A stretch of DNA of 64,000 bases from Streptomyces viridochromogenes DSM 40736 (GCF_000158955.1 NZ_GG657757.1:642514-706513), one strand, 5' to 3'; numbered from the stretch's first letter, positions 27,760-38,014 are shown. The notes: a model not told the origin generated them from the letters alone. Made by a program: numbers and translations.

Positions 27760-28193
27760 CGTGTCGTCAGGGTCCCTTCGGCGCGGACACCGATGGTCAG
27801 CAACAGGTTGGCGTAGGTACGGGTGTCGGCGGTGACGATCGCCAGCGCCAGGTCGGGCGAGCGGGCGGCGTCGTAGAACTCGAAGCGGCCGAGCGTGTCG
27901 ACAGGGACGCCGGTCAGCATCGAGCGGTACTCGGCGATGGCGGGTGGCTCCGGTTCGCCCTCGGGCGGCACCATGACGTGGGCCGCCTCGACGGGCAGGG
28001 CGCGCAGCAGGACGTCGAGCACGGTGGTGACGTCCAGCAGGCCGGGGGCCAGGTTGAGGTGGACGGTCCGGGCGCGTTCGCCGGTGGCCGTGCTCGCGGG
28101 GTAGTGGCCGTCGGCCAGCAGGACACGGGCGCCGTGGCCTGCTCCGGCCAGGGATTCGAGGATGCCGGGGTGCAGCAGTTCCGTCAGGAGCAT
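27756..28193 (-). CDS. RbsD/FucU-family sugar mutarotase
   Basis: A 145-residue FucU-type protein that interconverts alpha and beta anomers of L-fucose. The N-terminal block LHPGILESLAGAGHGARVLL followed by ADGHYPA contains the catalytic-region His and Asp, and the C-terminal TADTRTYANLLLTIGV is characteristic. GAAGGGAA stands about 4 nt before ATG 28193. It is downstream of fuconate dehydratase (45 bp) and translationally coupled to the broken dehydrogenase. Confidence 0.87.
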   Translation of the reverse strand: MLLTELLHPGILESLAGAGHGARVLLADGHYPASTATGERARTVHLNLAPGLLDVTTVLDVLLRALPVEAAHVMVPPEGEPEPPAIAEYRSMLTGVPVDTLGRFEFYDAARSPDLALAIVTADTRTYANLLLTIGVRAEGTLTTR

Positions 28194-28238
28194 GGTGTTC
28201 CCTTCTTCGTGGGAGCCAGGTGGGAGAAGGCCTGCGTG

Positions 28239-29573
28239 TCAGTCACGAGCGATCCAGACGGGGCCGTCGGGGTATGTGTACTCCTTGAGGGACTCGGGGT
28301 GCATCTGTGCGCTGAGTCCGGGCAGGGTCGGCGCGAGGTAGTGGCCGTCGACGATGCGCACCGGGTCGACGAAGTGCTCGTGCAGGTGGTCGACGTACTC
28401 GATGACGCGGTCCTCGGTCGTGCCGGAGACGGCGACGTAGTCGAACATCGACAGGTGCTGGACCATCTCGCACAGGCCCACGCCACCCGCGTGCGGGCAG
28501 ACCGGAACACCGAACTTCGCGGCGAGCAGCAGGATCGCGATGTTCTCGTTGACGCCGCCGACCCGTGCGGAGTCGATCTGCACGATGTCCACCGCGCCGG
28601 CCTGGATGAGCTGCTTGAAGACGACGCGGTTGGCGATGTGCTCGCCGGTGGCGACCTTGATGGGGCTGACGGCCTTGCGCACGGCGGCATGGCCGAGGAT
28701 GTCGTCGGGTGAGGTGGGCTCCTCGATCCAGTACGGCTGGTAGGGGGCGAGGGCGCTCATCCAGTCGATCGCGGGCTGGACGTCCCATCTCTGGTTGGCG
28801 TCCACCGCGATGCGGATGCCGTCGCCGACGGTCTCGCGGGCGGTGCGCATGCGCCGTACGTCGTCCTCCAGGGACGCGCCGACCTTCAGCTTGATCTGGG
28901 TGAAGCCGTCGGCGACGGCCTCGCGGGCGAGGCGGGCCAGTTTCTCGTCGGAGTAGCCGAGCCAGCCGGGGGTGGTGGTGTAGGCGGGGTAGCCCTGCTC
29001 GATGAGGCGGCCGATGCGCTGTTCGCGGCCGGGCTCGGCACGGCGCAGGATGTCCAGGGCGTCCTCGGGGGTGAGAGCGTCGGACAGCCAGCGGAAGTCG
29101 ACCTGGGCAACCAGATCTTCGGGTGACATCTCGCCGAGGAAGCGCCATACGGGTTTGCCGGCCCGTTTGGCGGCCAGGTCCCAGGCGGCGTTGACGACCG
29201 CGCCGGTCGCCATGTGGATGGCGCCCTTCTCCGGGCCGAGCCAGCGCAGTTGGGGGTCGTGGACGAGGGAACGGGAGAACGCGCCGAGGTCGGCGCAGAC
29301 GTCGTCGACCGACCGGCCGACCACGTGCGGGGCGAGCGCGGCGATGGCGGAGGCCTGGACATCGTTGCCGCGGCCGGTGGTGAAGGCCAGGGCGTGGCCT
29401 TCGTGTCCGTCGCCGGCGTCGGTGCGCATTACGACATAGGCGGCGGAGTAGTCGGGTTCGGGGTTCATCGCGTCCGACCCGTCCAGGTGCTCGGACGTCG
29501 GGAAACGCACGTCCAGGACGTCCAGGGCGGTGATGCGGGCAGGGGCAGGTGCGTCGGACAGGGCGGATGACAT
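28239..29573 (-). CDS. L-fuconate dehydratase
   Basis: Enolase-superfamily enzyme of 444 residues that dehydrates L-fuconate to 2-keto-3-deoxy-L-fuconate. The active-site set is visible: the KxK motif in QIKLKVGA, metal ligands in [17 protein letters not shown] and ATGEHIANR, and the general acid/base His in CPHAGGVGL. The N-terminal segment [20 protein letters not shown] matches characterised fuconate dehydratases. AGGAG stands about 8 nt before ATG 29573. It is flanked by the permease and the mutarotase, identifying the operon as L-fucose catabolism. Confidence 0.92.
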   Translation of the reverse strand: MSSALSDAPAPARITALDVLDVRFPTSEHLDGSDAMNPEPDYSAAYVVMRTDAGDGHEGHALAFTTGRGNDVQASAIAALAPHVVGRSVDDVCADLGAFSRSLVHDPQLRWLGPEKGAIHMATGAVVNAAWDLAAKRAGKPVWRFLGEMSPEDLVAQVDFRWLSDALTPEDALDILRRAEPGREQRIGRLIEQGYPAYTTTPGWLGYSDEKLARLAREAVADGFTQIKLKVGASLEDDVRRMRTARETVGDGIRIAVDANQRWDVQPAIDWMSALAPYQPYWIEEPTSPDDILGHAAVRKAVSPIKVATGEHIANRVVFKQLIQAGAVDIVQIDSARVGGVNENIAILLLAAKFGVPVCPHAGGVGLCEMVQHLSMFDYVAVSGTTEDRVIEYVDHLHEHFVDPVRIVDGHYLAPTLPGLSAQMHPESLKEYTYPDGPVWIARD

Positions 29574-29667
29574 GGCGGCGACTCCTGTGATGGCGGGGGC
29601 GGTGCGGCCCTTGCGGCGAGATGGGGGTGCGGCGCAGGGTGCGGGGTGGCCGGAACGGCCGCCCGGT

Positions 29668-30723
29668 TCACTCCTGGACCTTGCCGCCCGTGATGCGCGA
29701 GAGGGTCAACGCGACCAGGATGATCAGGCCGTTGAGGGCGCCGATCCACTGGGCGGGGACGCCGGCGAGGGTGAGCACGTTCTGGATCATGAAGAGCAGA
29801 AGGATGCCGCTGAACGCCCCGAACATGGTTCCCTTGCCGCCGTTGAGGCTGATCCCGCCGATGACGGCGGCGGCGAAGACCGTGAAGATGTAGCCGTTGC
29901 CCTGCGCGGAGGCGACGGAGGCCAGACGGCCCGAGAGCATCAGTCCGGCGAGGGCGGCGAGCACGCTGCCGGTGACGATGACGGTCCACAGCACCCGGTC
30001 GGTGCGGATGCCCGCCGCCTTCGCGGCGTCGACGTTGCCGCCGATCGCGTAGAGCGAGCGTCCGAAGCTCGTCCAGCCGAGGGTCGCGATCGCGGCGGCG
30101 AACAGCACCAGGCAGATCCAGATCGACGCGGGCATCCCGAACCACTGCGCGGTGCCGAGGTAGAGCATCGACGGCGGAAGCTGGAAGAAGGTCTGCCCGC
30201 CGGAGATGCCGGTGAGGACACCCCGCAGCACGATCAGCATGCCGAGGGTGACGATGAAGCCGTTGAGGCCGAAGCGGATGATCAGCAGGGCGTTGATCAC
30301 GCCGACGAGCGCGCCCACGACGAGGGTGACGGGGACGGCCCAGGCACCGGGGAGCAGTCCGAGTCCGTGGCCCGCGCCGGTCGGCACCACCAGCCAGGCC
30401 GCGACGCCGGGCGCGAGGCCCATGGTGGACTCCAGCGACAGGTCCATCTTCTTGACGATCAGGATCATCGTCTGGGCGAGGACCAGCAGGGCCATCTCGG
30501 ACATGGTCTGCAGGACGTTGATGAGGTTGTCGGTCTGAAGGAAGACCGGGTTGACGATCTGTCCGACGATCGCGATGACCACGATGGCCGGGACGAGCGC
30601 GAGGTCGCGCAGGCGAGCCAGGGGTATCCGGCCGCCGAGCAGCGCGAGCCGCTTCGCCCCGGTCTCCGGGGCCTTGGCGGCGGCGGTGTCCGCGAGGACG
30701 GTTTCAGGCATCACCTCAGGCAT
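29668..30723 (-). CDS. Sugar ABC transporter permease (RbsC type)
   Basis: A 351-residue membrane protein with about eight to ten helices and the RbsC-family segments [38 protein letters not shown] (the coupling-helix region) and [20 protein letters not shown]. It probably forms the L-fucose importer with the adjacent ATPase and binding protein. ATG 30723 has GGAGTG about 9 nt upstream and overlaps the ATPase stop by 8 nt; ATG 30711 is a less likely alternative. Confidence 0.9.
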   Translation of the reverse strand: MPEVMPETVLADTAAAKAPETGAKRLALLGGRIPLARLRDLALVPAIVVIAIVGQIVNPVFLQTDNLINVLQTMSEMALLVLAQTMILIVKKMDLSLESTMGLAPGVAAWLVVPTGAGHGLGLLPGAWAVPVTLVVGALVGVINALLIIRFGLNGFIVTLGMLIVLRGVLTGISGGQTFFQLPPSMLYLGTAQWFGMPASIWICLVLFAAAIATLGWTSFGRSLYAIGGNVDAAKAAGIRTDRVLWTVIVTGSVLAALAGLMLSGRLASVASAQGNGYIFTVFAAAVIGGISLNGGKGTMFGAFSGILLLFMIQNVLTLAGVPAQWIGALNGLIILVALTLSRITGGKVQE

Positions 30724-32278
30724 GCAGGTCCACTCCTTCCATCGCGGCCACGAGATCGTGGTCGTGCCAGCCGCGGGCGATCTCCGATGTCACACGGCCC
30801 TGGAACATCACCAGGACCCGGTCGCACATGCGCAGGTCGTCGAGTTCGTCGGAGGCGATGAGCACTCCGGTGCCGGTCTCCGCGGTCTCCTGGACCTTGC
30901 CGAGGAGGAACTCCTTGGAGCGCACGTCCACGCCCGCGGTGGGGTTGATGAGGACCAGCAGCCGGGGGTCGTCGGCCAGGGCGCGGGCCATGACGACCTT
31001 CTGCTGGTTGCCTCCGGACAGCGCGGAGACGGGCAGTTCGGGACCGGGGGTCTTGATCGCGAGGTTCTCGATCAGGCTCCGGGCGATCCGGTCCCGGCGG
31101 CCGCGGCTGAGGAACCCGTTGGGTCCGAGCCTGCGGGGCACGGACAGGGTGGCGTTGTCCGCGATCGACATGTCGGGGACGAAGCCCTGGTGGTGCCGGT
31201 CCTGGGGGACGAATCCGGCGCCTGCGGCGAGCGCCGCGGGCACGCTGCCGGGCCGGGGCCGGTGGCCGGCGATCTCCACCTCGCCCGCCGTCGCCGTCCG
31301 CAGCCCTACGACGGTCTCGGCGACCTCGGTGCGCCCGCTGCCGGCGGCGCCCGCGAGGCCGACGATCTCGCCGGCCCCGATCCGGAAGCTGACGTCGTGA
31401 TAGGCGTCGCCGCGCAGTGCGCTGACGCTCAGTGCGGCCGTGGCGCCGGGGTCGAGGGTGCCGGCCCGTTCCCCGCGCCGGTCGGCCGCCGCCTCGCCGG
31501 TCATGGCGGCGACGAGGTCGGCGCGGGGGAGCTCCGCGACCGGCGCGGTCACGATGTGCCGGGCGTCCCGGAACACCGTCACCATGTCGCAGATCTCGTA
31601 GATCTCCTGCAGGTGGTGGCTGATGAACAGGAAGGTGACACCCTGGCGTTGCAGGTCGCGGATGCGGTCGAAGAGGCGGTTGATGGCCGCCGCGTCGAGC
31701 TGGGCGGTCGGCTCGTCGAGGATGATGAACCGCGCCCCGAAGGACAGCGCCCGGGCGATCTCGACGAACTGCCGCTGCTCGACGCTCAGGTCACCGGCCG
31801 GGGCCTGCGGGTCGACGTCCACCGCCCAGGTCGACAGCACATCCTGTGCGCGGCGGCGCGTGGCCTGCCAGCTGATGAGCCGGCTCCGCCCATGGTCGTG
31901 CCGGTTCAGGAAGAGGTTCTCGGCGACGGTCAGCGTGGGGATGATCGTCGACTTCTGGTAGACGCACGCCACGCGCCGACGCCACGCGTCCCGGTCGGTG
32001 ACCCGGGGAGCGGGCTCACCGCCGAAGGTGACCGTGCCCTCGTCGGGCGCCTGCAGGCCGGTGAGGACCGACACGAGGGTCGACTTGCCTGCTCCGTTGC
32101 GGCCGACGAGTGCGTGGGTCTCACCGGGCCTGATGGTCATCCGGGCGCCGTTCAGGGCCACCGTCGGGCCAAATCGTTTGACTATGCCCGTAGCCTCGAC
32201 GACGGGCGGGTCGGAGGGGACCCGTCCGTCGTCCACCGGCGCGGGCGCGGGGCTGACTGTTCGCTCCCCGTCGCTCAT
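30716..32278 (-). CDS. Sugar ABC transporter double ATPase (RbsA type)
   Basis: A 520-residue protein with two ATPase domains in tandem. The first is complete: Walker A GRNGAGKST, signature LSVEQRQFVEIARAL, Walker B FIILDEPTAQLD, and SHHLQE. The second has a relaxed Walker A (GAAGSGRTEVAE), as usual in this class, signature LSGGNQQKVVMARAL, and a Walker B reading LLVLINPTAGVD, in which Asn replaces the catalytic Glu and Ile the Asp. The second site therefore looks non-hydrolytic. It lies 51 bp downstream of the binding-protein gene. Confidence 0.9.
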   Translation of the reverse strand: MSDGERTVSPAPAPVDDGRVPSDPPVVEATGIVKRFGPTVALNGARMTIRPGETHALVGRNGAGKSTLVSVLTGLQAPDEGTVTFGGEPAPRVTDRDAWRRRVACVYQKSTIIPTLTVAENLFLNRHDHGRSRLISWQATRRRAQDVLSTWAVDVDPQAPAGDLSVEQRQFVEIARALSFGARFIILDEPTAQLDAAAINRLFDRIRDLQRQGVTFLFISHHLQEIYEICDMVTVFRDARHIVTAPVAELPRADLVAAMTGEAAADRRGERAGTLDPGATAALSVSALRGDAYHDVSFRIGAGEIVGLAGAAGSGRTEVAETVVGLRTATAGEVEIAGHRPRPGSVPAALAAGAGFVPQDRHHQGFVPDMSIADNATLSVPRRLGPNGFLSRGRRDRIARSLIENLAIKTPGPELPVSALSGGNQQKVVMARALADDPRLLVLINPTAGVDVRSKEFLLGKVQETAETGTGVLIASDELDDLRMCDRVLVMFQGRVTSEIARGWHDHDLVAAMEGVDLHA

Positions 32279-32329
32279 CTCAACCGCCTTGTGTGGGTGA
32301 GCCGTTGCCGTACCGGACGGACTGGAGCA

Positions 32330-33391
32330 TCAGCCGAGGTTGTTGCCCCACAGCGACTTGTCGTCGCTCTTGACGCTGGGGACGCCGCCGTAGGTGCCGC
32401 CGTCGGCGGTGACGAGCGGGGCGGAGAGCTGGTCCTCCAGCAGGCCGTCGCGGACCTGGATGATGGTGCTGTCGTGGTCGGTCTTGCCGGGCTTGAACGT
32501 CTTCCCGTCGATCGCGGCCCTCAGGTAGTACAGGGCGTACTTGGAGTAGAGGTCGGCCGGCTGGGAGACGGTGGCGTCGACCTTGCCTTCGGTGATGGAC
32601 CTGAGCTCCTCGGGGATGCCGTCGTTGGAGACGACGAAGACGTGCTTCTTGTCCTTCGGGTCGACGAGCAGGCCCTTCTGCTTGAGGGCTTGGAGCGTGC
32701 CGGACAGGGCGAAGCTGGACTGCATGTAGATGCCCTTGATGTCCGGGTGGGCGGTCAGGTCCGTCTGAAGCTTCTGGGCGGCGACCGCACCGTCCCAGTT
32801 GGTGGCCTCGCCTAACACCTTGATGTCCGGGTACTTCTTCTGCATGCAGTCGTTGAACGCCTCGGTGCGGTCCCGGCCGTTGATGGAGGACAGGTCGCCC
32901 TGGAGCATGACGACCTTGCCTCTGCCGCCGAGCTTGGTGCCGAGGTAATGGCAGGCCTTCTCGCCGTAGGCGCGGTTGTCGGCGCGCACGACCATGAACA
33001 CCCTGCCGGTGTCGGGGCGGGTGTCGACGGTGACGACGGGGATCTTCTTCGCCTCGAGCTGCGCGAGCGTGGGCGCGATGGCCGCGGTGTCCTGCGGGGC
33101 CATCGCGAGGCCCTTGACGCCCTGGCTGATGAACGTCTGCGCGTTGGCGGTCAGCTTGGCGACCTCGTTCTGCGAGTTGGTGGTCTTCAGGTCCAGCCTC
33201 AGCTCCTTGGCGTACTGGGGCGTGTACTTGATGTAGGAGTTCCAGAAGTCGGTGTCGGAGCGCGGATAGTCGACGCCGACCAACGGCGCGCCACTCGATG
33301 ACGCCGAGGTGCTGGAGCCGCCGCAGGCGCTGAGCAGCGCCATTGCGGAGAGGGCGGAGACAGCGGAACAGAGGGCGGTTCTGAGTCTCAT
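32330..33391 (-). CDS. Sugar-binding lipoprotein (RbsB type), probable L-fucose receptor
   Basis: A 353-residue periplasmic-binding-protein type I lipoprotein. The signal peptide ends in the lipobox LLSAC with Cys23. The body shows the Peripla_BP_4 pattern: AQTFISQGVKGLAMAPQDTA, VPVVTVDTRPDTG-like strand-loop segments, and VFVVSNDGIPEELRSI. GAGGAAG stands about 6 nt before ATG 33391. First gene of the leftward operon, it is divergent from the fucosidase gene across a 467-bp regulatory region. Fucose as ligand is inferred from the neighbours. Confidence 0.9.
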   Translation of the reverse strand: MRLRTALCSAVSALSAMALLSACGGSSTSASSSGAPLVGVDYPRSDTDFWNSYIKYTPQYAKELRLDLKTTNSQNEVAKLTANAQTFISQGVKGLAMAPQDTAAIAPTLAQLEAKKIPVVTVDTRPDTGRVFMVVRADNRAYGEKACHYLGTKLGGRGKVVMLQGDLSSINGRDRTEAFNDCMQKKYPDIKVLGEATNWDGAVAAQKLQTDLTAHPDIKGIYMQSSFALSGTLQALKQKGLLVDPKDKKHVFVVSNDGIPEELRSITEGKVDATVSQPADLYSKYALYYLRAAIDGKTFKPGKTDHDSTIIQVRDGLLEDQLSAPLVTADGGTYGGVPSVKSDDKSLWGNNLG

Positions 33392-33635
33392 CGGTGCTTC
33401 CTCGCGCCGGTCCCGTAGCGGGAGTTGTTTCGCCTCGACGACATCTGCGTATCGCCGGTGCGGCAGAGATGGGATGTTTATAAGCGGGCCTCCGGAGGCT
33501 GTCCAGAGCCTTGTCGGTATCCGTATCGAAGCTCCAGCTCAACGGACGCCCGGATGCCGGCGCTTTTGAAACCCAGGCAAGATCCATCCCATCAACCTTC
33601 ACCACTCGACGACCCGAGGCAACCGCGAGACACTG

Positions 33636-33654
33636 CCAGACATGCCATGTTTGG
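33636..33654. promoter_or_regulatory. 19-bp palindrome in the divergent fucose promoter
   Basis: CCAGACATGCCATGTTTGG is symmetric about its central C except for one base pair. It lies between the binding-protein gene and the fucosidase gene, about 245 bp and 205 bp from their starts. The region 33392-33858 otherwise shows no gene. The FCD-type regulator of the operon is the obvious candidate to bind. Confidence 0.55.
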
Positions 33655-33858
33655 ACGGTCAGGAATCGGCTCATACACGATCTAAACGGCCTCAAACGCC
33701 CAGCTGAAAGGTGCTTTTCATCCCTGCACACTGGTTGACATTTCAGGGAGACATGGCAGACCTTCATGCGTAACAAGCGGCACTCTGTGCACAGCAGCTA
33801 GCCGCCCCGTGTCCCCTTGCAGCCCCCCTGTCCCCTCCTGCACCAGGGATGTCTCTCC

Positions 33859-36090
33859 ATGTCGAGTTCGCTCAACAGACGCCACTTCCTGGCCGGTGCC
33901 ACCAGCGTGGCCGCGGCGGCCGTTGCCGCAGGTGCGCTCGGTTCCGGCATCGCCCATGCGGCGCCCAGCACCTACACGCCCGACTGGAACTCGGTCGACC
34001 GGCATCCGCCCGCCCCGGAGTGGTTCCAGGACGCGAAGTTCGGGATCTACTTCCACTGGGGCGCCTTCAGCGTCCCCGCCTACGACAACGAGTGGTACCC
34101 GCGGAACATGTACCAGGCGGGCAGCAACGCCAACAAGCACCACATCGCGACCTACGGTCAGCCGTCGGCATGGCCGTACCACAACTTCATCGACGGAGCG
34201 CGGGACCTGGCGGGCAACGTCGTGAAGTTCGCGCCGAAGCTGAAGTCGGCCGGCGGGAAGTTCGACCCCGAAGAGTGGGTGCAACTGTTCGTCGACGCCG
34301 GCGCCAGGTTCGCCGGCCCGGTCGCCGAGCACCATGACGGCTTCTCCATGTGGGACAGCCAGGTCAACGAGTGGAACTCGGTGGACAAGGGGCCGGGGCT
34401 CGACCTGCTGCGGCTCTTCTCCACGGCCATCCGCGCCAAGAACCTCAAGCTGCTGGTGGCCATGCACCACGCGTACAACTACACCGGCTTCTACGAGCAC
34501 GCCCCCGCCCAGACGGACCCCAGCCTCAAGAAGCTCTACGGGCAACTGGGCCCGGCCGCGGAGAACCAGCTCTGGTTCGACAAGCTCAAGGAGGTCATCG
34601 ACCGCGCCCAGCCCGACATCCTGTGGCAGGACTTCAACCTGAACGCCGTCGACGAACAGCAGCGCCTGAACTTCCTGGCCTACTACTACAACCAGGCGGG
34701 CAGTTGGGGACGTGAGGTCGTCGCCACGTACAAGGACGGCATGAACGGCAAGGGCGAGGTCTTCGACTACGAGCGCGGCGGCCCGGCCGACATCACCACG
34801 CCGTACTGGCTGACCGACGACAGCATCTCCAGCAGCAGCTGGTGCTACACCCAGGGCATCGGCTACTACACGCTCCAGCAGATGCTGCACTCGTTCCTCG
34901 ACCGGGTCAGCAAGAACGGCAACGTACTGCTGAACATCGCACCGATGGCCGACGGCACCATCCCCCAGGCGCAGAAGGACATCCTGCTCGGCATCGGCGA
35001 CCATCTGAAGCGCTTCGGCGAGTCGGTGTACGCGACCCGCGCCTGGACCGAGTACGGCGAGGGCCCGACGAAGATGGGGGGCGGCTCGTTCACCACCCCG
35101 CACGCCGGTACTCCGCAGGACATCCGCTTCACCCGCAACAAGGCCGGCAACGTCCTGTACGCCACCGTCCTGGGCTGGCCCGGCAGCTCACTGACGATCA
35201 AGACCCTCAGCTCGGACCGGATCAACCTCTCGTCGCTGAGCTCGGTCAAGCTCCTCGGCTCCACCGCCGGCACCTACATCGACCTGCCCGCACCGTCCCA
35301 GAGCTCCTCCGGCCTGACGGTCACCCTGCCGTCCTCAACGCCGTACAGCGCGAACGCCTACGTCCTGAAGCTGACCTTCTCCGGCACGATCCCGGGGCTG
35401 CGGCCGCTCGCCGGAGCCGTCGGCTTCGGGGACGTCAACTACACCGGCAAGGCGGGCGTGTTCACGGTCGGCGACTACACCGCGGCCGACCTGACCGCGG
35501 CCGGACTCGGCGCGCGCACCCTGTCCTCCCTCCGGACGGCCCCCGGCTACCAGGTGATCGGCTACTCCGGGGACGACTTCAGCGGCACGTCTTGGACGTT
35601 CACCGCCGAGAACCCCGACCTGCGGGCCACCGGCAACAATGACCAGATCACCTCGCTGAGGGTCCAGTTCAACCCGGCGACGTATTTCCGGGTCACCAAC
35701 GCCACCAACGGACTCGCCCTGGACAGCGGCGGCAGTGTGGGCTCCGGGTCCAACCTCAAGCAGTGGACCTGGGACGGCAGCTCCAACCTGCAGTGGCACG
35801 CCGAGCCGGTCGAAGGCGGCTACTACCGGCTGGTCAACCGCACCAACGGCATGGTGGCCGACGGCTGGGGCGCCACCGCCGACGGCTCTCCGGCCCGGCA
35901 GGCGCCCTGGAACGGCGGCAGCAACCAGCAGTGGAAGATCGTCCACCGCGGCGGCGACCGCTACTCGATCGCCAACCGCACCACCGGCCTGGTCCTCGAC
36001 GGCGGCGGCAACGTCGATTCGGGCTCCGTCACCAAGCAGTGGACGTACGGCAGCAGCACCAACCTACTGTGGGCCTTCACGGCCCTCTGA
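33859..36090 (+). CDS. Secreted GH29 alpha-L-fucosidase with ricin-type module
   Basis: Secreted enzyme of 743 residues. A Tat-type signal peptide (RRHFLAGA then a hydrophobic stretch, cleavage near AHAA) precedes the GH29 domain (about 38-420), with WFQDAKFGIYFHWGAFSVPA, AGPVAEHHDGFSMWDS, and ILWQDFN whose Asp is the expected nucleophile. A beta-sandwich follows, then a linker domain (about 510-610), and a C-terminal ricin-like module (about 615-743) with three similar blocks (TNGLALDSGG, TNGMVADGWG, TTGLVLDGGG). It would release L-fucose for the divergent import and catabolism operon. ATG 33859 has AGGGA about 10 nt upstream. Confidence 0.9.
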   Translation: MSSSLNRRHFLAGATSVAAAAVAAGALGSGIAHAAPSTYTPDWNSVDRHPPAPEWFQDAKFGIYFHWGAFSVPAYDNEWYPRNMYQAGSNANKHHIATYGQPSAWPYHNFIDGARDLAGNVVKFAPKLKSAGGKFDPEEWVQLFVDAGARFAGPVAEHHDGFSMWDSQVNEWNSVDKGPGLDLLRLFSTAIRAKNLKLLVAMHHAYNYTGFYEHAPAQTDPSLKKLYGQLGPAAENQLWFDKLKEVIDRAQPDILWQDFNLNAVDEQQRLNFLAYYYNQAGSWGREVVATYKDGMNGKGEVFDYERGGPADITTPYWLTDDSISSSSWCYTQGIGYYTLQQMLHSFLDRVSKNGNVLLNIAPMADGTIPQAQKDILLGIGDHLKRFGESVYATRAWTEYGEGPTKMGGGSFTTPHAGTPQDIRFTRNKAGNVLYATVLGWPGSSLTIKTLSSDRINLSSLSSVKLLGSTAGTYIDLPAPSQSSSGLTVTLPSSTPYSANAYVLKLTFSGTIPGLRPLAGAVGFGDVNYTGKAGVFTVGDYTAADLTAAGLGARTLSSLRTAPGYQVIGYSGDDFSGTSWTFTAENPDLRATGNNDQITSLRVQFNPATYFRVTNATNGLALDSGGSVGSGSNLKQWTWDGSSNLQWHAEPVEGGYYRLVNRTNGMVADGWGATADGSPARQAPWNGGSNQQWKIVHRGGDRYSIANRTTGLVLDGGGNVDSGSVTKQWTYGSSTNLLWAFTAL

Positions 36091-36336
36091 TTCCTTCCCC
36101 CCTGCTCAGCCCATCGCCGCCCGGATTCCGCTTCCAGCCGACCGGGCGGCGGTGGGCTGTTCCGCGTCCGCCGCAGACTCCGAACCCTGGCGTGCCGATC
36201 CGGTGCCTCGGCCGGGGACCAGCATTCCGTAGATGGCGGGTGCAGGGTGATTGTCGAAGCGCATCGACGCTGACCTTGCGGCTGACAGGCTGTCAATGAA
36301 CCAGGGGGAGGAAACTTTCTTCGCGTCTTTCCCCTT

Positions 36337-36350
36337 GTTTCGCACGAAAC
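36337..36350. promoter_or_regulatory. GTTTCG/CGAAAC palindrome upstream of the GH43 gene
   Basis: GTTTCGCACGAAAC has 6-bp arms around CA. A related half-site, GAAACTTTC, lies at 36311-36319. The 412-bp stretch 36091-36502 carries no gene and appears to be the GH43 promoter region. The motif resembles CGAAA/TTTCG sites I recall for xylan-utilisation repressors of streptomycetes. Confidence 0.45.
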
Positions 36351-36376
36351 GAGTCCGTTAACTTCCACGTCGTGGT

Positions 36377-36386
36377 GAAGCGCTTC
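36377..36386. promoter_or_regulatory. LacI-type operator GAAGCGCTTC
   Basis: A perfect 10-bp palindrome with the central CG typical of LacI-family operators, about 117 bp before the GH43 start. The same core occurs at 43729-43740 upstream of the truncated sugar-binding lipoprotein, suggesting one shared sugar regulator. Confidence 0.5.
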
Positions 36387-36502
36387 GACACTCCGTGAGA
36401 AAGGGCCTTCTGCGCGGTGAGCGGCCGACGGGCCATGAGGCGCCGGACGCTCCCTGAGCGCCGACCCCGCCACCCACCCATCCGACGAAAGGACGACCGA
36501 GG

Positions 36503-38014
36503 GTGCCCGCTCAGAACCCGCCCGCCCATGCCACCAACCCCGTGCTCCCCGGGTTCCACCCCGACCCGAGCATCTGCCGTGTCGGCGACGACTACTACCT
36601 CGCCTGCTCCAGCTTCGAGTACTTCCCCGGCGTACCCCTCTTCCACAGCCGTGACCTGGTGCACTGGCGGCAGATCGGCAACGCCCTGGACCGGCCGGAG
36701 CAGTTGCGTCTGCCGGCCTCCATGCCGTCGTCCGGCGGGATCTACGCCCCCACGCTGCGCCACCACGACGGCCGCTTCTGGCTGATCGTCACCAATTGCA
36801 GCGAGGGCGGTGGCAACCTGATCCTCACGGCCACCGACCCCGCGGGGCCGTGGTCGGACCCCATCCGGGCACCGGGCGTGCCCGGCATCGATCCCGATCT
36901 GGCCTGGGACGAGGACGGCACGTGCTGGTGCACGGTCGCCGGGGTGTCACAGGTCCGGATCGACCCGTCCACCGGACAGACGTACGGCACACCGCACAGG
37001 CTCTGGTCCGGCGGCCCCGGCGCGAAGGCCCCGGAGGCGCCGCACCTGTACCGGGTCGGCGACTACTGGTACCTGCTCATCGCCGAGGGCGGCACGGAGC
37101 GCGGCCACGGCGTGTCGATCGCCCGCGGCCGTACGCCGACCGGTCCGTTCGAACCGCATCCGGCCAACCCGATCCTCACCCACCGCGGCACCGACCATCC
37201 GGTCCAGAACACCGGGCACGGGGACCTGGTCCAAGGCCCCGACGGCTCATGGTGGATGGTGTTCCTCGGCGTACGACCGCGCGGCGGCACCCCCGGCTGG
37301 CACGTGCTCGGCCGGGAGACCTTCCTCGCGCCCGTGACCTGGGAGAACGACTGGCCGGTCGTCGGCGAGGTCGCCCTGGACCTGTCCGCGCTCCCCTGGC
37401 CGCTCACCCCCGGACCCGTCGACGAAGGGCGCGACGACTTCGAGCTCAGCGAACTCGGGCCGACCTGGATCTCCGTGCGGGACCGCCCCGCCGAGCTCTG
37501 CACCACCAAGGAGCGCCCCGGCTGGCTGACGCTCCGCGCGCGGGGCGCCTCCCTGGACGAGCCCGATGTGGTGTTCACGGGCCGACGTCAGCGGCACTTC
37601 TCGTGCCGGGCGCGCACCCTGGTCGACGCGGGGCAGGGGCGCGGCGGACTCGCCGTACGGCTGGACGAGCGGCACCACTACGCGATCGAGGCGTGTGGCG
37701 CGGAGGTGCGGGTGATCGCGCGCGTCGGATCCCTGCGCACGGTCGTGGCCGCCCAGTCCGTGCCCGCCGGGCCGGTGACCCTTGCCGTCGCCGTCACCGA
37801 CCCGCCGTCACCGCACGGGCCCTGCACCGGACCCGACGTCGTCTCGCTCGGGTTCGAAGCCCCGGACGGAACGTTCACCGAGCTCGCGGCCCTCGACGGC
37901 CGCTACCTGTCGACGGAGGTCGCCGGCGGCTTCACCGGCCGGGTCATCGGCCTGTACGCCACGGCAGGCACCGTCCACTTCGACTGGTTCGACTACGAGG
38001 CCCTCGACGGCTGA
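36503..38014 (+). CDS. Intracellular GH43 beta-xylosidase/arabinofuranosidase
   Basis: A 503-residue GH43 enzyme without a signal peptide, so probably cytoplasmic and acting on imported oligosaccharides. The three catalytic acids are visible: FHPDPSICRVGDDYYLACSS (base), IDPDLAWDEDG (pKa modulator) and EAPHLYRVGDYWYLL (acid). The second half (about 320-503) is the beta-sandwich (DUF1349-like) domain found in xylosidase subfamilies, with FDWFDYEALDG at the end. GTG 36503 has AAAGGA about 9 nt upstream. The 3' neighbour is a truncated reading frame, so the operon has been shortened. Confidence 0.87.
   Translation: MPAQNPPAHATNPVLPGFHPDPSICRVGDDYYLACSSFEYFPGVPLFHSRDLVHWRQIGNALDRPEQLRLPASMPSSGGIYAPTLRHHDGRFWLIVTNCSEGGGNLILTATDPAGPWSDPIRAPGVPGIDPDLAWDEDGTCWCTVAGVSQVRIDPSTGQTYGTPHRLWSGGPGAKAPEAPHLYRVGDYWYLLIAEGGTERGHGVSIARGRTPTGPFEPHPANPILTHRGTDHPVQNTGHGDLVQGPDGSWWMVFLGVRPRGGTPGWHVLGRETFLAPVTWENDWPVVGEVALDLSALPWPLTPGPVDEGRDDFELSELGPTWISVRDRPAELCTTKERPGWLTLRARGASLDEPDVVFTGRRQRHFSCRARTLVDAGQGRGGLAVRLDERHHYAIEACGAEVRVIARVGSLRTVVAAQSVPAGPVTLAVAVTDPPSPHGPCTGPDVVSLGFEAPDGTFTELAALDGRYLSTEVAGGFTGRVIGLYATAGTVHFDWFDYEALDG

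Noticed and set aside
32280..33776. A 498-residue minus-strand frame over the binding-protein gene
   Set aside because: It is a low-complexity shadow of the lipoprotein gene, whose own frame has a lipobox and the binding-protein fold pattern.
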